The notes beneath the pieces are model-generated. The model worked only from the letters and a program-made list of their open reading frames with translations. It was not told the DNA's origin and did no database searches. A program made the translations under genes and the position numbers. A DNA stretch of 20,395 nucleotides from a virus: IMG/VR virus record IMGVR_UViG_3300032053_000670, positions 1 through 20,395 of that record; one strand, written 5' to 3'. Of the stretch, positions 1 to 7,790 are shown piece after piece; within the stretch, counting starts at the first letter, position 1; each line of letters opens with the position of its first letter.

Positions 1-380
1 GTATAAGCAGTACCAGAGAATGCAGAAATAATCTCGTCGTCAGTTGCACGACCGAGTGCCCAAGCTGCATTCTGAGCATAGCTGTTTTCAGGGTCGGTAA
101 GCATTTTCAGCTTATCTTCCTTGTCAACCAGGTCTGCCCATTCAAAGTCATAGAGAGATACCCTACGTCTCCTGTGGTCTGACTTAACCAACGGCGTATC
201 TGAGTTACGGGTAGTCTTCTTCACTGCTGCTGTAGAAGCCAGCTGGTCATAGTAAGCTTCCTCTCCTACTATTCCCGTTTCAAGCCTTACACAGTTCATT
301 AGCTTGGAGCCCTTAGCCTGTGACAGCATCGCCACATTAGAGCCGAACTGTTTTACCATCGCTGTGGTTATATTACCCAT
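1..380 (-). CDS. Major capsid protein, N-terminal part (runs off the left edge)
   Basis: The last gene of the minus-strand head operon; only about 126 N-terminal residues lie in the window. The start ATG (380-378) follows a strong CAGGAGGT ribosome binding site. The protein begins MGNITTAMVKQFG and contains ETGIVGEEAYYDQ, a basic stretch HRRRRVSLYDFEWADL, and NAAWALGRATDDEI. I recognise this pattern from the major capsid family of T7/P22-like podoviruses (Phage_capsid_2 type), in which an N-terminal segment precedes an HK97-fold shell domain. Its place directly after a scaffold gene supports the call. Codon use here is richer in G+C than in most neighbours, as expected for a very highly expressed protein. 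The C-terminal two thirds cannot be judged. Confidence 0.8.
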   Translation of the reverse strand, partial: MGNITTAMVKQFGSNVAMLSQAKGSKLMNCVRLETGIVGEEAYYDQLASTAAVKKTTRNSDTPLVKSDHRRRRVSLYDFEWADLVDKEDKLKMLTDPENSYAQNAAWALGRATDDEIISAFSGTAY

Positions 381-471
381 TGTAAAACCTCCTGTTGTAC
401 TGCGTTGATACAATACTCCGCCAGATTATCTACTCTTTACAGAGAGGTCTATTGGAACCTTTTGTTTTGGG

Positions 472-484
472 CTCCCAATGGGAG
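472..484 (-). other. Short hairpin in the scaffold-capsid spacer
   Basis: CTCCC-ATT-GGGAG on the minus strand forms a perfect 5-bp inverted repeat just after the scaffold stop and about 90 bases before the capsid start. No T-run follows it, so it does not look like an intrinsic terminator. It could be an mRNA processing or stability element that lets capsid message be made separately. The 135-base spacer otherwise holds only the capsid ribosome binding site. Confidence 0.25.
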
Positions 485-515
485 TTATCCATTGTATTAC
501 TGACTAACCTGAAGC

Positions 516-1481
516 TTATTCTTTTGCTTTCTCAGGATTAGCCATTGCGAATAGGTCTTCCATTCGCTTTACTGCCAGATTATGTTCAGGATGCATCTTA
601 TCCCAATAAGGATGCTTCTTCTCACCTTGAATCTTGAGTATCTCAGCATTTGCCTCATCAGGAGACATAGTGAGTTCACCACCTTTTCCCGTGATACCAT
701 CCTCAGCCATGCTCTCACCTATCTTCGATAACATCTTGATGAATCTGGGGTCATTACCTAAACCTTCTTCTAGAGCTGCTTTCTCTTCAGGACTAGCAAA
801 TTCTGCAACTACCTTCTTAGCTAATCCTACTCTATTCTCATAATCTTTACCGAAGGTCTGTCTCAGCTGAGTCTCTGCTTCAGCTCTAGCTTTACTTCTA
901 CCTACCATGAATGTATTATATTCAGCTGTCTGATTTCCCATATACCACTGAAATAATGCATTCGTCTGTGAAGGTAAGAGTCTAGCCTTATGAGCTATTG
1001 CTTTGAACTCTTTGATTCTTTCTGCTTTCATCATATCCTTGGGAAAGCCTTCAGGATATTTCACATCAGGTAGTTTATACTCATCAGGAGTCTTAGGTCT
1101 ACCTAACCTGTCTGCAATCAAATCAAGTGCTTGTGTATCATTCTCATCTTTCGGGACAGGGAGTTTCTCTCTGCCGATAAGTGGCTGAACTGCTACGTAC
1201 GCTTTAATTGCTTCTTCAGGAGTCTTGAAAGATTCTAGACTTGGATGATTCTTTATACTAACATCTAGCTTCTCTTTCCAATCTCCAGCTGCTGGTGCTG
1301 CACCTTTACCTGCTGCTCCACCTTCACCAACTGCTGCTGCTCCTTCTTCTCCAGCACCTTCACCACCAGCTCCTTCTCCTGCACCAGCATCTCCAGTACC
1401 ACCTTCAGCAAAACTCATACCGAATGCGGGACTAAGATTTGCCCCTTTGAGGAATCCTAGTTTGTCCTCGAACATTTTCAT
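516..1481 (-). CDS. Capsid scaffold / assembly protein
   Basis: A 321-aa soluble protein expected to guide procapsid assembly inside the shell and then leave or be degraded. Residues about 26-66 are a low-complexity Gly/Ala/Glu linker. The rest is charged and largely helical, with a segment near 95-155 (PVPKDEND, RPKTPDEYKLPDV) typical of podovirus scaffolds. The C-terminal part has NDPRFIKMLSKIGESMAED, followed by HPYWDKMHPEHNLAVKRMEDLF. A basic or helical C-terminal tail that binds the coat protein is usual in this family. Position immediately before the capsid gene is the classic arrangement. The ATG overlaps the stop of the upstream 45-aa gene by one base (TAATG), which suggests translational coupling. 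The family call rests on composition, motif pattern and context, not on catalytic residues. Confidence 0.75.
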   Translation of the reverse strand: MKMFEDKLGFLKGANLSPAFGMSFAEGGTGDAGAGEGAGGEGAGEEGAAAVGEGGAAGKGAAPAAGDWKEKLDVSIKNHPSLESFKTPEEAIKAYVAVQPLIGREKLPVPKDENDTQALDLIADRLGRPKTPDEYKLPDVKYPEGFPKDMMKAERIKEFKAIAHKARLLPSQTNALFQWYMGNQTAEYNTFMVGRSKARAEAETQLRQTFGKDYENRVGLAKKVVAEFASPEEKAALEEGLGNDPRFIKMLSKIGESMAEDGITGKGGELTMSPDEANAEILKIQGEKKHPYWDKMHPEHNLAVKRMEDLFAMANPEKAKE

Positions 1482-1618
1482 TACCCCCTTTTCCCTTCTA
1501 CTGTATGATACTTGTGGTACAGATAACCACGATATGCACTCTCAGCATCTGTTTTAGTATCATACTTTGCTTTACCTTTTCCCATTCTCCATTTCTTACC
1601 AACCTTCTTAACTGGCAT
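1481..1618 (-). CDS. Small basic head-operon protein, 45 aa
   Basis: A short gene with a strong ribosome binding site (GGAGG, 6 bases before ATG at 1618-1616). It overlaps the upstream gene by 11 bases and shares one base with the scaffold start. The product starts MPVKKVGKKWRMGKGKAKYD, followed by TKTDAESAYRGYLYHKY. It resembles the very small MPVxKVxxGYxWGxxGKxYxTKxxAxxQ proteins found among podovirus structural genes, in which a short beta hairpin is followed by a helix. No function is known to me. Placement and translation signals make it a real gene. Confidence 0.7.
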   Translation of the reverse strand: MPVKKVGKKWRMGKGKAKYDTKTDAESAYRGYLYHKYHTVEGKRG

Positions 1619-1856
1619 CTCTTTCCTCCAAAGCTTTCAAGTCTCTCTTCATAAGATTTTGAATATACAGAAAAACTGTTCTCTGTCCTTCATTATAAGA
1701 CATATCATAAGGAAGAGAGGAGAAAGTAGTCTTATCCTGAAAAGAATATTTCTTTGTCAAGTCAGCAAGTACCTTCTGTCCATGCTCAGAAGCAAAAGTT
1801 CTGATATAAGCTTGTTGAAGGTCCTTGAGTTCTTGGAGATTACTCTGTTCACCCAT
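1608..1856 (-). CDS. Bbp19-like small phage protein
   Basis: An 82-aa protein encoded between portal and scaffold. It has the pattern of the Bbp19-like family: a helical N-terminus with LKDLQQAYIRTF, then HGQKVLADLTKKYSF, and a C-terminal YNEGQRTVFLYIQNLMKRDL helix with the conserved EGxR. Members sit in podovirus head operons near the portal, but no activity is established. The ATG overlaps the portal stop by one base. No membrane segment or cysteine motif is present. It is likely a structural or assembly accessory protein. Confidence 0.6.
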   Translation of the reverse strand: MGEQSNLQELKDLQQAYIRTFASEHGQKVLADLTKKYSFQDKTTFSSLPYDMSYNEGQRTVFLYIQNLMKRDLKALEERDAS

Positions 1857-3490
1857 TACTTACCTCCTTCAGTAGGTCTGTTTGCATCTTTCATAGTCTT
1901 AAGTGCTTGAGCTCCAGTATTTGCAGCTTGTGCTCCCTGCATCATCATAGCCATTTGTAATTGACCCTTCTGCATCTCAGCTCTTGCTTCTCTTATCTTC
2001 TTAACTTCATTACTATCAAGAATCAAGTCAGGAGCTACTCCATATAAGTCAGCAATATCATCAACTAACTTATCTCCATCAATCTTATCAAGGACTGTAG
2101 GAATACCTTGAGCTATTCCACTGATAACTGTTATAGCATTTGAAATAGACTTCATCTCTTCTAGTCTTTGAGCTCTGGCCAAAGGTGAAGTATACTCAAT
2201 CACATAACCTTTATTAGATAGGTCTCCAGGAGGAGGTGGAATGATTCCTTTTCTCAGAAGAATAGAGAATGAACGTCCGATGATTGGGTCTAAGAGTTCT
2301 GACATAAGTCTACCAAGAGTAGGAGCCAGTATTAACATCTTCTCTTCTACTCTCTGCATTACTTCAGTAGCAGTCATATTCTTCTGGTCAGCCAGGACTA
2401 AGAATAAATCAACGAAGAAATTCCGTTTGATTATATCTCTCCTTACATTTTCCATTTCCATACCAACTGGAACATTACCATGAGTCACTAGAGGTTCTAC
2501 TTTCTCAATATTACCTAAAGCAGAATTGAGTTTGAAGTTCAAAGCTGCAGGCCCTAACTTTATAGGTAATAGATAACCATCATGAGGAAGCATTAGCGGG
2601 GGGTCCACAATCTTCTGCGCTGCACGTATGATAGTATAGCTCATTTGATTTAACATTTTAATGTCAGCATAACTAACCATTGCAGGGGAAGTACCGTAGA
2701 CCTCTCCACTATTCTTATTGAATCTAGGTACGAAGAATGGGAACTCTTGATAGCCAGATTCACTAATCTTGTGTTTCTGAGTTATTTCCCAGTAAGTTGA
2801 ACTCCAGGGCATATTCTTCGAATTCTTCTTCTGAGGATTATAAACATATCTAGGTTCAACTACATGAACAAAATCTATCTTCTTATCATAATCTTTAGCT
2901 TCAATAGCTTTTGATACTAACTGTCCAGCTTTATCTCCCCACCTATTCCAAGCTTGAATAGCGGTCATCATAAACTTCCGATAAATAGTATCAACTCTTT
3001 CTCTATCATCTTCAGCAATGAATATTTCACCAATAGGTCTACAATAGAATCTAAGAATATCTTTTTCATCTTCCTCTTCATAAAGACAAGAAGTACCGAA
3101 TACACTCAAATCCAGATATACTTCATGTATCTGTTGTGGGAAGTTAGAACCATTGAGTATAGAATAAATCTTATTCTCAGCAACTACTAACCATTCCTTG
3201 ACTGCTTTTGATTGCATTAACTCTGTATCTTGAAGTCTGAGTGAGAACCACTTAGAAGCAGGATTAGTAAGATATGAATGTAATCCAGCAGCCAAGACTA
3301 GAGCAGATTGCATTGCTGTAGAATCATAGACATCAGCATCGAACTTCTCACCAGGAGTTCTAGTTCTTGTGACATAAGCTTTACGTGGAAGACAATAGTG
3401 AGCTACATCTTGCCAGGTGTTAGATACATTGCTTCGGTCAGTCTGCAGACTCTCCAGTCTCTTTAATGTTCTTTCACCTTGAGTTGACAT
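1856..3490 (-). CDS. Portal protein (head-to-tail connector)
   Basis: A 544-aa protein of the head-tail connector family found in T7-like and related podoviruses. It should form the dodecameric ring at one capsid vertex through which DNA is packaged and ejected. Recognisable segments include LQTDRSNVSNTWQDVAHYCLPRK-type sequence at the N-terminus (residues about 14-36), DSTAMQSALVLAAGLHSYLTNP (about 55-76), a wing region with SGYQEFPFFVPRFNKNSGEVYGTSPAM, and a C-terminal domain with KNMTATEVMQRVEEKM and LGRLMSELLDPIIGRSF. The tail is Gln/Ala/Met-rich (about 505-530), as in many portals. Length fits the family. It lies 2 bases after the 100-aa gene and is coupled to the Bbp19-like gene downstream. 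Confidence 0.9.
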   Translation of the reverse strand: MSTQGERTLKRLESLQTDRSNVSNTWQDVAHYCLPRKAYVTRTRTPGEKFDADVYDSTAMQSALVLAAGLHSYLTNPASKWFSLRLQDTELMQSKAVKEWLVVAENKIYSILNGSNFPQQIHEVYLDLSVFGTSCLYEEEDEKDILRFYCRPIGEIFIAEDDRERVDTIYRKFMMTAIQAWNRWGDKAGQLVSKAIEAKDYDKKIDFVHVVEPRYVYNPQKKNSKNMPWSSTYWEITQKHKISESGYQEFPFFVPRFNKNSGEVYGTSPAMVSYADIKMLNQMSYTIIRAAQKIVDPPLMLPHDGYLLPIKLGPAALNFKLNSALGNIEKVEPLVTHGNVPVGMEMENVRRDIIKRNFFVDLFLVLADQKNMTATEVMQRVEEKMLILAPTLGRLMSELLDPIIGRSFSILLRKGIIPPPPGDLSNKGYVIEYTSPLARAQRLEEMKSISNAITVISGIAQGIPTVLDKIDGDKLVDDIADLYGVAPDLILDSNEVKKIREARAEMQKGQLQMAMMMQGAQAANTGAQALKTMKDANRPTEGGK

Positions 3491-3492
3491 AT

Positions 3493-3795
3493 TTATGCTC
3501 CTAGCAATGTTTTCTTAGCTGTTGATGCTTCATCTGTTAATCCAGAAGGTGAAGTGAGAATAGATTGTTTAGCACCTTTCTGATTACTCCTGCGAGCTAA
3601 ATCTTCTTTTGTTGCTACTGCTGCTGCTTGAGCTGCTGCCTGTTGAGCTGCGGCAGATTCACCAGGTACTTCTAATCCAGGAGCAGGTTGTGCTTCAGGT
3701 ACATCAGGTTGATTAGCAGCTGATATAGCTGTAGTAGCAATACCTCCTGCCATAGCAGCTATTGAAGCGATGATGATTGCTGTTTCTATTCCCAT
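3493..3795 (-). CDS. Ala-rich small protein with an N-terminal hydrophobic helix
   Basis: A 100-aa protein beginning with a hydrophobic, Ala/Ile-rich segment (residues about 3-27), then a Pro/Glu linker, an Ala/Gln-rich helix (about 47-64), and a C-terminus SILTSPSGLTDEASTAKKTLLGA. Small proteins ending in ILT.P.GL...A...KKTLLG are common just upstream of podovirus portal genes, but I know no proven function. The N-terminal helix could be a membrane or virion-core anchor. The gene lies one base after the acetyltransferase and two before the portal, so it belongs to the head operon. Confidence 0.65.
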   Translation of the reverse strand: MGIETAIIIASIAAMAGGIATTAISAANQPDVPEAQPAPGLEVPGESAAAQQAAAQAAAVATKEDLARRSNQKGAKQSILTSPSGLTDEASTAKKTLLGA

Positions 3796-3796
3796 G

Positions 3797-4309
3797 TTAA
3801 ATCTCCTTCTCTTTAGACTTCTTTAAGATTATGAATCTTCCCATTGCTGAGTCTACTTCTCTTAATGTCTTGAACCCTAATCTTTTTGAGATTATTGTAG
3901 CTCCTCTGTTTTCTACTCTATGCATAGTGAAAAGATGAGGTGATAATTCAGTAAGAGCATATTCTATCACTATCTTTCCAGCTTGATATGAATAATCCTT
4001 AGTAGGTGAGGTGGAGATGACTGCATGGGCCAATGTCTCATCTCTGTAGGCGTCCAGAGAATAACCCAAGTTAGGAACATAAGTAAGATATATCACTCCA
4101 CCTCTCACAAGTAAGTTTTTCTCTATCACATTCCAGAACATTACTCCATATTGATGAACTATCTCTTTCATCTTATCTAACTCTAAAGTGTTGTACTTAT
4201 ACTTTGAAGCTAACTCAAAGAGATAATCAAAATCTTCTTCTCTATCAAAAGGTCTGAGTACTAAGTTCTCAGTATTCAATGTAGGTGCATCTACATATAC
4301 TCTCATCAT
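3797..4309 (-). CDS. GNAT-family N-acetyltransferase-like protein
   Basis: A 170-aa protein with the layout of GCN5-related acetyltransferases. The N-terminal strand is TENLVLRPFDREEDFDYLFEL (residues 13-33). The centre has a beta-rich core. The acetyl-CoA-side helix begins about YQAGKIVIEYALTEL (108-122), followed by HRVENRGATIISKRLGFK (130-147), which is the usual N.AS....E.LGF region with Ala/Thr substitutions. The canonical pyrophosphate-binding Q/RxxGxG/A loop is poorly conserved (SYQAGK), so activity is uncertain. Its ATG overlaps the large-terminase stop by 4 bases. Acetyltransferase-like genes between terminase and portal occur in other podoviruses, and their substrate is unknown. Confidence 0.7.
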   Translation of the reverse strand: MMRVYVDAPTLNTENLVLRPFDREEDFDYLFELASKYKYNTLELDKMKEIVHQYGVMFWNVIEKNLLVRGGVIYLTYVPNLGYSLDAYRDETLAHAVISTSPTKDYSYQAGKIVIEYALTELSPHLFTMHRVENRGATIISKRLGFKTLREVDSAMGRFIILKKSKEKEI

Positions 4310-5802
4310 AGTTCTGCTTCCCTCGGTAGATTCTTTTGTATGGTACGACTAACAGGTGGTCGAGCAATCTGGTCTTGCATTGCCAGAGCATCAATCAAAT
4401 CCACATAAAGAGATTTGAATCCATCTGCAGTAACACCAAGTAGTTCATTTTCCATCTCACCTAACCATGGAGCTTGTTCTGGGAACCAGATTTGTTTAGA
4501 CCTGAATCTTGGACCTAACATCTTAACCCTGTCTAATTTACTTCCTACCTTTGCATGTTCAATTTCTACAATATCAAAGAAGCAATTCTCTTTGGTCATT
4601 CTTTGTTTGATGAAAGGAGCCATTATCTGTTGATACATTCCTTTCTCTATTCCAACTACTAAAGGAACATTGTAACCTTTATACAATCTTACTTTATCAA
4701 AGAGAATATCTAAGAGTTCAGAAGCATCCCATCTCCCGTAGGGAACATCAGCAATGAACCAAAGATTATCAGGATTGCATCCATTGATGACTATAGCTCT
4801 ATAGCATGATGTCTTCTCTCTTGAAGTAGCAGGGTCAATAGTCATGAAGATGTTACAGGTAGGAAGTATCTTATGGATAGTGAGACCTGAATACCATTGT
4901 ATGTCAGCCCGATGAATAAGACGAGATTCTTCTGCAGATGCTTCACACATCTTCTCTCTCATCCAGATATCTATCTTACCCATTTGACGATAAGCTTCTT
5001 TTTCTTGAAGAATAACTTCCATTGTTCTCTTGGTAGGCCAGAAAGGAAGATTAGAAGCTACATCATACTCAGGTACCTTTGAAGTTCTAAATCCTAACTG
5101 CTTTGCATTGGTAACAACTCTTTCTAAGATACAAGCTTCACCAAGATTGTTACCGATTAAGAATATTCTTGATTTACTTCCTAAGAACATAACATCAGAT
5201 AAGAACCATTCCCAATCATTTTCTAATGTTACTTCTGACTTTACGTCTTCTAAGTCCTGTGGGTCATCTATGATAACTATCTTAGGTCTTCTATCTCTGT
5301 TAGCAAGACCACGAATGGAAGCTCCTTTACCATAAGCTTCTATTCTTACATTCATGATGTTACCATCAGAATCTTTTACATCTACAGAGAATACTTCTGT
5401 GGATTGTTGTTCAACTCTTACGAGTGAAGCAGAGATAAGGGGATTGGATAAAAACTCATTTTCTATTTCTTTAAGTTTATTCTGAGCTAAGGTGGAATTG
5501 TTTTTGATTAAGACAATGTAATCTCTTTTCACATTAGGGAATGTTAAAGCATAAAGAGGAAAGGCTCTTAGAGCATATTGACCTTTGGCAGATTCACGGT
5601 AACCTTCTATTGCTTCTGAAGTGTTACTGTTCAAGAGAGAATCTGACCAGAGATAATGGAATGGAGCTGATTCAACTTCATCTGGTCCCACGTCAAGAAG
5701 AATCTTACGGTAATTGATTAAGTTCTTCTGTGCCTTTGTATACATGTTGACTACATCAGCATCTGTGTAGACTTCAGTCTCTGTTTGATTTACTGGGTTC
5801 AT
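4306..5802 (-). CDS. terL: Terminase large subunit (packaging ATPase and nuclease)
   Basis: A 498-aa DNA-packaging motor. The ATPase half has an adenine/P-loop region GYRESAKGQYALRAFPLY (residues 67-84), then YIVLIKNNSTLAQNKLKEIE, and a clear Walker B, KIVIIDDPQ (174-182), followed by LIGNN coupling-motif sequence near 215-219. The nuclease half starts FMTIDPATS (D323) and continues with VVGIEKGMYQQ (E385) and VDLIDALAMQDQ (D468/D471), which supply RNase H-like acidic residues. In the P-loop the usual K-S/T is K-G (codon GGT, one base from Ser AGT), which is unusual. Length and order fit TerL of podoviruses. ATGA overlaps at both ends tie it to its neighbours. Confidence 0.9.
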   Translation of the reverse strand: MNPVNQTETEVYTDADVVNMYTKAQKNLINYRKILLDVGPDEVESAPFHYLWSDSLLNSNTSEAIEGYRESAKGQYALRAFPLYALTFPNVKRDYIVLIKNNSTLAQNKLKEIENEFLSNPLISASLVRVEQQSTEVFSVDVKDSDGNIMNVRIEAYGKGASIRGLANRDRRPKIVIIDDPQDLEDVKSEVTLENDWEWFLSDVMFLGSKSRIFLIGNNLGEACILERVVTNAKQLGFRTSKVPEYDVASNLPFWPTKRTMEVILQEKEAYRQMGKIDIWMREKMCEASAEESRLIHRADIQWYSGLTIHKILPTCNIFMTIDPATSREKTSCYRAIVINGCNPDNLWFIADVPYGRWDASELLDILFDKVRLYKGYNVPLVVGIEKGMYQQIMAPFIKQRMTKENCFFDIVEIEHAKVGSKLDRVKMLGPRFRSKQIWFPEQAPWLGEMENELLGVTADGFKSLYVDLIDALAMQDQIARPPVSRTIQKNLPREAEL

Positions 5803-6140
5803 TTAAGTTCATCTCTCAATAGTGTGGTCCAGTGGATACCATGTCGTTTCATATCTTCTTTTAACTTTTCATATCTACCTAACTCATTGTTGATTAACAT
5901 ATCAGTGATATACATCAATTCTTTTATTTCAATCTTCTGTATACCATCTTTTTTCATTTGACAGGAAAGGCCCTCTTCTAATAATCTTTCTTCTTCAGAG
6001 GTCATTCCTAATGGGTCAAAGACTTTCTTCAAAGCAAATTTATTCAGACAGGAGATAGTAGGAATAAGATGTTTGTTAGGTTTGATTATAACTTGAGATG
6101 TTTTCAAAAGCTTCTCTTGAGATGTTTTAGGATTATTCAT
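5799..6140 (-). CDS. Unknown 113-aa protein between the terminase subunits
   Basis: I do not recognise this protein. It is charged and mostly helical, with a basic N-terminus (MNNPKTSQEKLLKTSQ) and a C-terminal half FDPLGMTSEEERLLEEGLS followed by ELMYITDMLINNELGRYEKL. A longer frame opens at 6239, but the ATG at 6140 sits 9 bases after AGAGG and 1 base after the small-terminase stop, so I prefer it. Its stop overlaps the TerL start (ATGA). The position suggests a packaging accessory role, which is inference only. Confidence 0.6.
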   Translation of the reverse strand: MNNPKTSQEKLLKTSQVIIKPNKHLIPTISCLNKFALKKVFDPLGMTSEEERLLEEGLSCQMKKDGIQKIEIKELMYITDMLINNELGRYEKLKEDMKRHGIHWTTLLRDELK

Positions 6141-6141
6141 T

Positions 6142-6696
6142 TTATTTTGCCTCTTTACTTTTCTGAATAGCCTCAAAGAGTTTACCTTTGAATGTAACTT
6201 CTCCCCCATGGATGACTTTTGATTCATCATTGAATCCATGATTATTTTTCAAATCGAAGATGATACCTGTTGGATGAGGAGTATCATTGAGTCTTTCAGT
6301 CTTTTGAGATAACACCTTTTCTTTCATATCAGAGATGACATTACCAAAGCGTTCTCTCTTTTCCCATCTTAAGAGTTGAACTCTACTGACGCCCATAAAA
6401 GAAGCAAGTCTTTCTATTGTCATAGGGACTTGCTTTTCTTTACAGTATTCATTGAATACATTCCAACGGTATATTACTTCAGTCTCAGTCTTTGGGACTT
6501 TGACATTGAACATGAACTTCATGTATTTTGAATCAATGCCGTATTTGAACTTATCTTCTTTATCAGGATTGTTTAGTTTATGCTGGAATTCTTTGATGAC
6601 TTCCTTCTCTGTATCATTCAATATCAACTTCTTCCTCCTAGCAACTTTTCTATACTTATCTTTAGCAGGATCTCTGAATTGATATTGCTTCTTCAT
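6142..6696 (-). CDS. terS: Terminase small subunit (DNA-packaging protein)
   Basis: A 184-aa protein that should bind phage DNA and recruit TerL. The N-terminus is basic (MKKQYQFRDPAKDKYRKVARRKK). Residues about 85-125 form a helix-turn-helix region (TIERLASFMGVSRVQLLRWEKRERF). The C-terminal part has PTGIIFDLKNNHGFNDES, the strongly conserved signature of gp3-type small terminases, followed by an oligomerisation/TerL-contact tail (GEVTFKGKLFEAIQKSKEA). The ATG is preceded by GGAG at 5 bases. It is the first gene of the minus-strand operon, downstream of the promoter-like site near 6978-7007. Confidence 0.85.
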   Translation of the reverse strand: MKKQYQFRDPAKDKYRKVARRKKLILNDTEKEVIKEFQHKLNNPDKEDKFKYGIDSKYMKFMFNVKVPKTETEVIYRWNVFNEYCKEKQVPMTIERLASFMGVSRVQLLRWEKRERFGNVISDMKEKVLSQKTERLNDTPHPTGIIFDLKNNHGFNDESKVIHGGEVTFKGKLFEAIQKSKEAK

Positions 6697-6977
6697 ATTA
6701 ACTCCTTCTCATTCATCTCGATGATAGGATTTCTAACAACTGATTTCTACCTGTAGCCGTAAGATTCATCTTTTACTATAATGGTCAGGTACACTGTCGG
6801 GGGTATCTCTAATGGCCCCCATCCCTTATTCAATCTATTCATATCTTCTCTTAGTATATTCATTTGCTATTTCCTTATCTTCTAAACAGATAGAACATTA
6901 GTATGAAGTAGATGATTCCTATTACTATTAGTATAAGCTCTTCCTATACACATACTTCTTCCCTTCTTTCAATTATC

Positions 6978-7007
6978 AATATACCATAAAGAATAGCCAT
7001 TTGTAAA
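6978..7007 (-). promoter_or_regulatory. Leftward promoter-like site for the head operon
   Basis: On the minus strand TTTACA (7007-7002), an 18-base spacer and TATATT (6983-6978) preceded by TGG form a sigma70-type site with an extended -10. It would start transcription about 270 bases before terS. Two direct CATTTGT copies 12 bases apart (6998-7004, 7010-7016) overlap the -35 area and might be a regulator site. The -35 matches the other putative phage promoters here. Confidence 0.5.
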
Positions 7008-7260
7008 CACATTTGTTTATTGTATATCAAATGAGATTCATAAGTCTAACAAATAGTATATGACTGGAAATAGTATATCGAGGATGAATAGTTTATAGTG
7101 AAATAGATTAGAGATAATGACCTGCTTTGCTAAGATAATATCTGTGATTGATATATAATTGAATAGAAAAAGCTTTTATAGAGATGAGTAGGAAGCTAGA
7201 ACCTAGGACATTATCGTCGCAATCAGTATATGAAGTAGGTATAGTCATCGAGATAGATAT

Positions 7261-7323
7261 CTGTAATAGTATTCTGTAATAGTATTCTGTAATAGTATTC
7301 TGTAATAGTATTCTGTAATAGTA
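7261..7323. repeat. 13-bp tandem repeat array, five copies
   Basis: CTGTAATAGTATT is repeated four times without change, followed by an 11-base partial copy that then diverges. Perfect identity suggests recent expansion or selection. No frame stays open through it. It could be origin iterons or protein-binding sites. Confidence 0.9.
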
Positions 7324-7336
7324 AAAGCATTGAGAT

Positions 7337-7410
7337 ACAATAGAAGAATAGAATAGAAGAAGAATAGAATAGAAGAAGAATACAATAGAAGAAGAATACC
7401 ATAGAAGAAT
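7337..7410. repeat. 16-bp purine-rich tandem repeat array, five copies
   Basis: Five units of the form A(S)(M)ATAGAAGAAGAAT: three full 16-base copies flanked by two 13-base copies lacking one GAA. One strand is almost all purine apart from T at fixed places. AGAAGA-rich sequence continues to about 7500. Stops occur in every frame, so it is noncoding. Confidence 0.85.
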
Positions 7411-7607
7411 TAGTATTAGTTATTGTAATTAGAAGAAGACATTATCTTAATTGAATAAGAAGAAGTAGAAGAGGTAGACATAGAAGAAGACATATATAGG
7501 TAATATAGAAATAGAATAAGAATAGAATTAGTTATATCAATAAGACATATTCAATTGTAATAGCTATTTCTAATACTATTTCTAATTCTAATAGATTATA
7601 CTGTACT

Positions 7608-7650
7608 ACTGCTCTAGCTTTTACTGCTTTAGCTTTTACTGCTCTAGTAG
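7608..7650. repeat. 15-bp tandem repeat array, about three copies
   Basis: Units ACTGCTCTAGCTTTT, ACTGCTTTAGCTTTT and a final ACTGCTCTAGTAG. The single C/T change lies in the centre. The array ends just before an AT-rich segment with TATATT and TATAGT, about 115 bases upstream of the rightward promoter, so it could be an operator or iteron set. Confidence 0.85.
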
Positions 7651-7762
7651 ACCATTATATTTTAAGTATATAGTATATAGGGCCGAAGATTATATCAAAA
7701 CAATAAGAAGTTAATTATTTCAATAGGATAAAAGGTGACAGATGAAATAGTCAAAATAATCA

Positions 7763-7790
7763 TTTACAAATATACTATTCGTGATATACT
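7763..7790 (+). promoter_or_regulatory. Rightward early promoter
   Basis: TTTACA (7763-7768), a 16-base spacer and TATACT (7785-7790) with TGA directly before it make a good sigma70-type extended -10 promoter. It lies 40 bases upstream of the first early gene, whose ribosome binding site is AAAGGAGGT. The -10 neighbourhood is nearly the same as that of the site at 10435-10462. Confidence 0.7.

Noticed and set aside
5799-6239. A longer start (6239) for the gene between the terminase subunits
   Set aside because: It would overlap the small terminase by 98 bases, while the ATG at 6140 has AGAGG at good distance.
6799-6820. GGGGG ... CCCCC hairpin as an intrinsic terminator
   Set aside because: The loop is 12 bases and no T-run follows on either strand.
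7184-7279. A 31-codon frame in the noncoding region ending in the 13-bp repeats
   Set aside because: It has no usable ribosome binding site, ends by chance inside the repeat array and shows no coding-like composition.
7261-7410. CRISPR array
   Set aside because: The repeats are head-to-tail with no spacers, and no cas genes are present. The Cas4-like nuclease fits a phage recombination exonuclease.
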